A DNA stretch of 10,792 nucleotides from an uncultured bacterium (GTDB lineage Bacteria > Bacteroidota > Bacteroidia > Bacteroidales > CAIWKO01): assembly GCA_903916135.1 (NCBI GenBank), contig CAIWVT010000652.1, positions 1 to 10,792 on the forward strand. Direction: 5' to 3'. Under the pieces are notes generated by a model. It saw nothing but the letters and a program-made list of their open reading frames with translations. It searched no databases and was not told the origin of the DNA. The first letter of the stretch is position 1. Each line of letters begins with the position of its first letter. The position numbers were made by a program, and so were the translations under genes. Shown piece after piece: positions 9,801-10,792 of the stretch.

Positions 9801-10141
9801 TCAGCCGCCTCCTGCTCCAAATCGCCAATCTCCTTCACATAATCATCGTCCGAAATATACGACTCCAACTTCAGCTTATAAATCACCGCCTTAATAAAAT
9901 TATCCGTATTTCCCTCCGCCTTTGCCTTCCCATAAATCACCTCCACCACTTCAATCTCCGTGCGCGTCAGTCCTTTCTTCTCCAACGAATCCGCCTTGCC
10001 CCACAACTTCCCATAATCATCTCGCTCCGAAATCATCTCTTTCATACTCCGCTCATGCACAAACAGCGGAACCACCACCGTAACTGCCATAGCCGCAACC
10101 GACACCATCAGTATCGCAGCAATAATTCTAAATGTTTTCAT
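3890..10141 (-). CDS. Bacterial alpha-2-macroglobulin family protein with thioester motif
   Basis: A 2083-residue envelope protease-trap protein. In this family a protease cuts the bait region, the protein changes shape, and a Cys-Gln thioester attaches covalently to the attacker. Residues 6-28 are hydrophobic (signal peptide or uncleaved anchor). No Cys follows, so it is not an obvious lipoprotein, unlike the E. coli YfhM protein. Residues of about 40-400 are mainly helical. MG domains follow: 'YFADRAIYRPGQTLYFKG' (about 619-636) marks MG2 and 'VEEYKRPKFEVEF' (from about 706) marks MG3. A bait-like stretch lies near 1216-1300. 'AFFYPQLLTNENGE' (about 1310) opens the A2M domain. C-T-E-Q at 1535-1538 is an intact CxEQ thioester site, and 'LSNGGWTWFPG' (about 1630) belongs to the thioester domain. 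'DRDMEYVHMKDMRASGFEP' (near 1990) marks the bacterial MG10 C-terminus. It is longer than the E. coli homologues (about 1500-1650) but usual for Bacteroidota. The start ATG is preceded by an A/T-rich leader without a Shine-Dalgarno. No pbpC partner is visible beside it. Confidence 0.95.
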   Translation of the reverse strand: MKTFRIIAAILMVSVAAMAVTVVVPLFVHERSMKEMISERDDYGKLWGKADSLEKKGLTRTEIEVVEVIYGKAKAEGNTDNFIKAVIYKLKLESYISDDDYVKEIGDLEQEAAEAHFPAKPILQSMTAEVYWKYYTNNRYRFLNRTETVDFVPKDIRTWDLRKIIEKVIQNYKLSLANGDSLKKTSINTYQALLATNYANSPEMRPTLYDFLAHRAVDFFMNEEPGLVSPANRFEMDKDVFFEPYDKFMNEKIETPDAFSLTYYAATIFQDLLKFHAADSDPQILIDNDLKRLRFIKQKTIHPDKDTLYVSALEGLQKRFESFPSSSEVIYEIANYYYLKGMNYATSKDEGDRWLLKKAYGICEKAIDKFPDAFGTKNCQYLQAKITEKSLTLTTEEINTPNKPFRGLLGYKNLNEVFVRICKVNYEWNDRLKETDYYNDKLVKAYLKLSPLKEFTVSLTNPKDYQGHTTEIKLPELGAGFYIILIGSDKNFSLEKNAVCYADYWVSNMAYMNRTLPNGNVQFAITNRESGTPLSGVSAQVYHQVYNYTTRKYEYRKAGHFYTDESGMFETMPSENDYYTSYVELTLNNDVVNNDVLKTANFYQYRNYNSVAKKYLKTVYFADRAIYRPGQTLYFKGILMETDGESTVIKPMEETTVVLYDVNYQKVSELKLTSNEYGTFSGQFVLPTGSLNGQMHIGDTWGNLYFSVEEYKRPKFEVEFEPVKGSYKLGEKVTVKGTAKAYSGSNIDNAQVSYRVVRTASFPYWWYYWYGYYPSSAQMEICSGKSVTNDMGEFTVEFKAIPDYKISKKSEPTFTYKVIADVTDVNGETRSSTTNVSAAYKALMVGVNLPDEIEKSSTDDYVIATTNLSGTYEYAKGRIHVYKLKQPEKPFRNRLWAKPDMPQISKSDYYQWFPYDLFEDENNTSKWEKELETMNVAFDTQKDSLLRIKNLASWQSGQYMLEITSTDKYGENVQSYSYFTVYANNDKTIPTNTFDWFTVIKAKGEPGEDASFLIGTKEKNVTVLMEVESKNKIVEKQWIKLNDELRKIIVPIKESFRGNFGVHFTFVSHGRVYRHDVNVEVPYTNKALDISFETFRNKLLPGQQEEWKVKIKGKNGEKVAAEMLATMYDASLDAFRANSWFMSLYSTYYMQRNWESYNGFSIASSNIYANYWNPYLYYNARTYNYLNWFGYDVYNYRYGYFSEGLDGNYKYDDLEQDQSVAAAEVTTISRNVVRGGAFKSALREESGGNAGPMTATGKSAGAGDFAGEDEDVNNLPKDKMKNLEDGRHASKGESFDFGNIKTRTNFNETAFFYPQLLTNENGEIVISFTVPEALTKWKFMGLAQTKDLKFGQIQKEIITQKDLMVVPNPPRFFREGDKIVFSSKITNLSTDSINGQVSLMLFNAETQKPIDAQMKNDDQVKCFGIPKGQSKAVEWTLSIPEGITAITYKVVAKAGDFSDGEEMIVPVLTNKMLVTESMPLPIRGNQVKDFNFEKLINAYKSNTLRNYKLTLEFTSNPSWYAVQALPYLAEYPYECTEQIFSRFYANSIATHIVNSSPKIKEVFESWKNLTPDALLSNLEKNQDLKYVMLQETPWVMEAKDESQSKRNIAVLFEAKRMENEIERALKKLEKLQLSNGGWTWFPGMPDDRYISQYIITGMCHLDKLGVRDIRDQQRVWNMVKRGSHYLDDRLNDDYEWLLRYDPSHMFENHLGGIQIQYLYARSYFIKDIPIENKNAKAFAYYFGQAKKYWLPNNRYLQGMIALAMNRLNDKVTAMDIVKSLKENAIFSEEMGMYWKNSDYGYYWYQAPIETQALLIECFDEVANDQTSVEDMKVWLLKQKQTQNWKTTKATAEACYALLLRGTDWLAKDPQVSIMLGDMMIDPKQLPDTKVQAGTGYFRTTWLAEAIKPEMGKVKITKTDDGVAWGALYWQYFEQLDKITSAETPLKIVKQLFVERNSDHGPVIEPISTETKLKLGDKVKVRIELRVDRDMEYVHMKDMRASGFEPINVISTYKYQGGIGYYESTGDAATNFFISKLTKGTYVFEYPLRVAQKGDFSNGVTTIQCMYAPEFTAQSEGIRVKVTG
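5528..5539 (-). other. Thioester-forming CTEQ motif codons
   Basis: The codons TGT-ACC-GAA-CAG encode Cys1535-Thr-Glu-Gln1538. In alpha-2-macroglobulins and complement C3 the Cys and Gln of CxEQ form the internal thioester that is attacked by the target. The flanking 'EYPYE' and 'IFSRFYANS' fit the bacterial thioester domain. The pattern is intact, so a working thioester is predicted. Confidence 0.88.
6242..6496 (-). other. Candidate bait region of the macroglobulin
   Basis: Residues of about 1216-1300 are low in predicted fold: rich in Gly, Ala, Ser, Asp, Glu and Lys ('GGNAGPMTATGKSAGAGDF' is typical), with Arg/Lys sites such as 'SRNVVRGG' and 'KSALREE'. The stretch lies between an MG-type domain and the A2M domain, about 240-320 residues before the thioester Cys, as the bait region does in known bacterial macroglobulins. 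The limits are approximate. Confidence 0.55.
6527..6727 (-). other. Aromatic-rich tract of the macroglobulin
   Basis: Residues 1139-1205 hold 16 Tyr, 4 Trp and 4 Phe among 67 residues, with many Asn and few Lys, for example 'YWNPYLYYNARTYNYLNWF'. It follows 'MLATMYDASLDAF', an MG-domain strand, and comes directly before the bait-like segment. Its role is not known to me; it could be an inserted loop that packs on the MG ring or a protease- or glycan-facing surface. Confidence 0.6.
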
Positions 10142-10420
10142 ATTTTAAATATTTTAGTTTTCAATAATGGATGCAATATCGGAATAATTCCATAAATGGA
10201 GATGAAATATTTTTATTTTCTCCAAATTTCTCTACAAACCTTCTCCAATATCTAAAACCTTAATAGAAATGTCAAAAACCAAAAACGTATCACCTTCTAA
10301 ACCTTCTCTTATTCATCCTCCTCAAAACTCTATTGGGATACTCGACCAGAACAGTTGAGGCGCAATTCATATGCCTGGACCACAGTCAAGGATAAACTCC
10401 GCAACCAAAAAAAACCTTCT
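10142..10420. other. Intergenic region upstream of the macroglobulin gene
   Basis: This 279-base gap separates two minus-strand genes and should hold the macroglobulin promoter. I found no exact TAnnTTTG box on the minus strand; the nearest is GAAATTTG, one base off, near 10220-10230. The part next to the start is AT-rich (16 G/C in the 60 bases 10201-10260), while 10341-10400 is 30/60 G/C. Short repeats and dyads are listed separately. No gene of convincing length is visible in it. Confidence 0.6.
10236..10420. repeat. Three direct copies of AAACCTTCT
   Basis: The 9-mer AAACCTTCT (AGAAGGTTT on the minus strand) occurs exactly at 10236-10244, 10299-10307 and 10412-10420. A further ACCTTCT lies at 10292-10298 and a partial AAACCTT near 10255. 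Spacing (63 and 113 bases) is irregular, unlike CRISPR. It could be a set of binding sites or a chance product of biased composition. Confidence 0.45.
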
Positions 10421-10792
10421 TTATTCCTTTATAAACTTCTTAAATTCAAAACCGTTTCCGTACAAAAGTTTTATCAAATAAACTCCCGAAGCAAAGTTTG
10501 ACGTATTTACAAATGTTTTTCCTTTCAATTCTCCACTAAAGGTAATCTGTCCAACGGAATTATATATATCAAAACTCTGCTTTTCCATATTATTTTTGGG
10601 TTCGATGATTAGTTCATTAGATACTGGATTTGGATAAATAGAAAATGAAGTTTTCATGTTGCCTTCAGGAATTGAAGTTGTGCATGATGAGAAAAGCCAC
10701 CCAGAATTGTTACTCATATCAACAGAATTTGCTCCGGCAAAAAATGATGCCCCACCTGTTGCCATAGAACCTTCTATTTTAAGGTAATCACA
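10421..10792 (-). CDS. C-terminal end of a T9SS-secreted protein, 5'-truncated
   Basis: Only 123 residues lie in the window; the frame stays open to the right edge, so the ATG at 10765 is unlikely to be the true start and the gene continues beyond 10792. The visible part begins with 'DYLKIEGSMATGGASFFAG' and 'NNSGWLFSSC', a pattern seen at the end of beta-helix or pectin-lyase-like modules in Bacteroidota secreted proteins. Residues of about 49-123 form a T9SS type A sorting domain: 'FSIYPNPVSNEL', a middle strand 'SFDIYNSVGQITF', then 'FASGVYLIKL' and a final 'FKKFIKE'. The protein is probably exported and anchored or released at the surface; its main function lies in the missing part. The macroglobulin gene follows on the same strand after 279 bases, a gap large enough for separate transcription. 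Confidence 0.88.
   Translation of the reverse strand, partial: CDYLKIEGSMATGGASFFAGANSVDMSNNSGWLFSSCTTSIPEGNMKTSFSIYPNPVSNELIIEPKNNMEKQSFDIYNSVGQITFSGELKGKTFVNTSNFASGVYLIKLLYGNGFEFKKFIKE

Noticed and set aside
9236..10195. A 319-codon + strand open frame opposite the macroglobulin N-terminus
   Set aside because: Its product is almost only Ile, Leu, Arg, His and Gln with no domain, as expected from the antisense of a gene with biased codon use; the minus-strand gene has clear family motifs here.
10142..10240. A clear promoter for the macroglobulin gene
   Set aside because: Only a one-mismatch -7 box (GAAATTTG) without a well-spaced -33 element was found, too weak to list as a feature.

Overview
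The window looks like a chromosomal piece of a member of the Bacteroidota, probably an uncultured or environmental lineage. Three of the five genes end in a type IX secretion (T9SS) type A C-terminal sorting domain with the 'YPNP/FPNP' motif. There is no clear Shine-Dalgarno sequence in front of any start. One intergenic gap holds an exact match to the Bacteroidota -7 promoter box (TAnnTTTG). The base composition is moderately AT-rich, and no frameshift or mobile element is visible.

Layout. Positions 1-3567 on the + strand hold two tandem, 6-base-spaced genes for secreted right-handed beta-helix proteins; the first is cut off at its 5' end by the window edge. They share the same domain order (beta-helix repeats, an Ig-like domain ending in 'NTSEFS', then the T9SS sorting domain), so they look like tandem paralogues in one operon. 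They converge on three minus-strand genes. In coordinate order these are a small, charged helical protein of about 63 residues (3604-3795), a 2083-residue bacterial alpha-2-macroglobulin (3890-10141), and the 3' end of another T9SS-secreted protein (10421-10792, running off the right edge).

How they might work together. The macroglobulin carries the complete CxEQ thioester motif (C-T-E-Q at residues 1535-1538), MG2/MG3-type domains, a low-complexity bait-like stretch, an A2M domain, a thioester domain and a bacterial MG10 C-terminus. By family knowledge it is an envelope protease trap. The T9SS proteins are probably surface-anchored or released, with unknown ligands. The gene order alone does not show that they work as one system.

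I see no CRISPR array, tRNA, rRNA, insertion sequence or defence island. No clearly new system is evident. The best leads are the unusual aromatic and bait segments of the macroglobulin, the absence of a lipobox and of a visible pbpC partner, and three exact copies of a 9-base repeat in the gap at 10142-10420.
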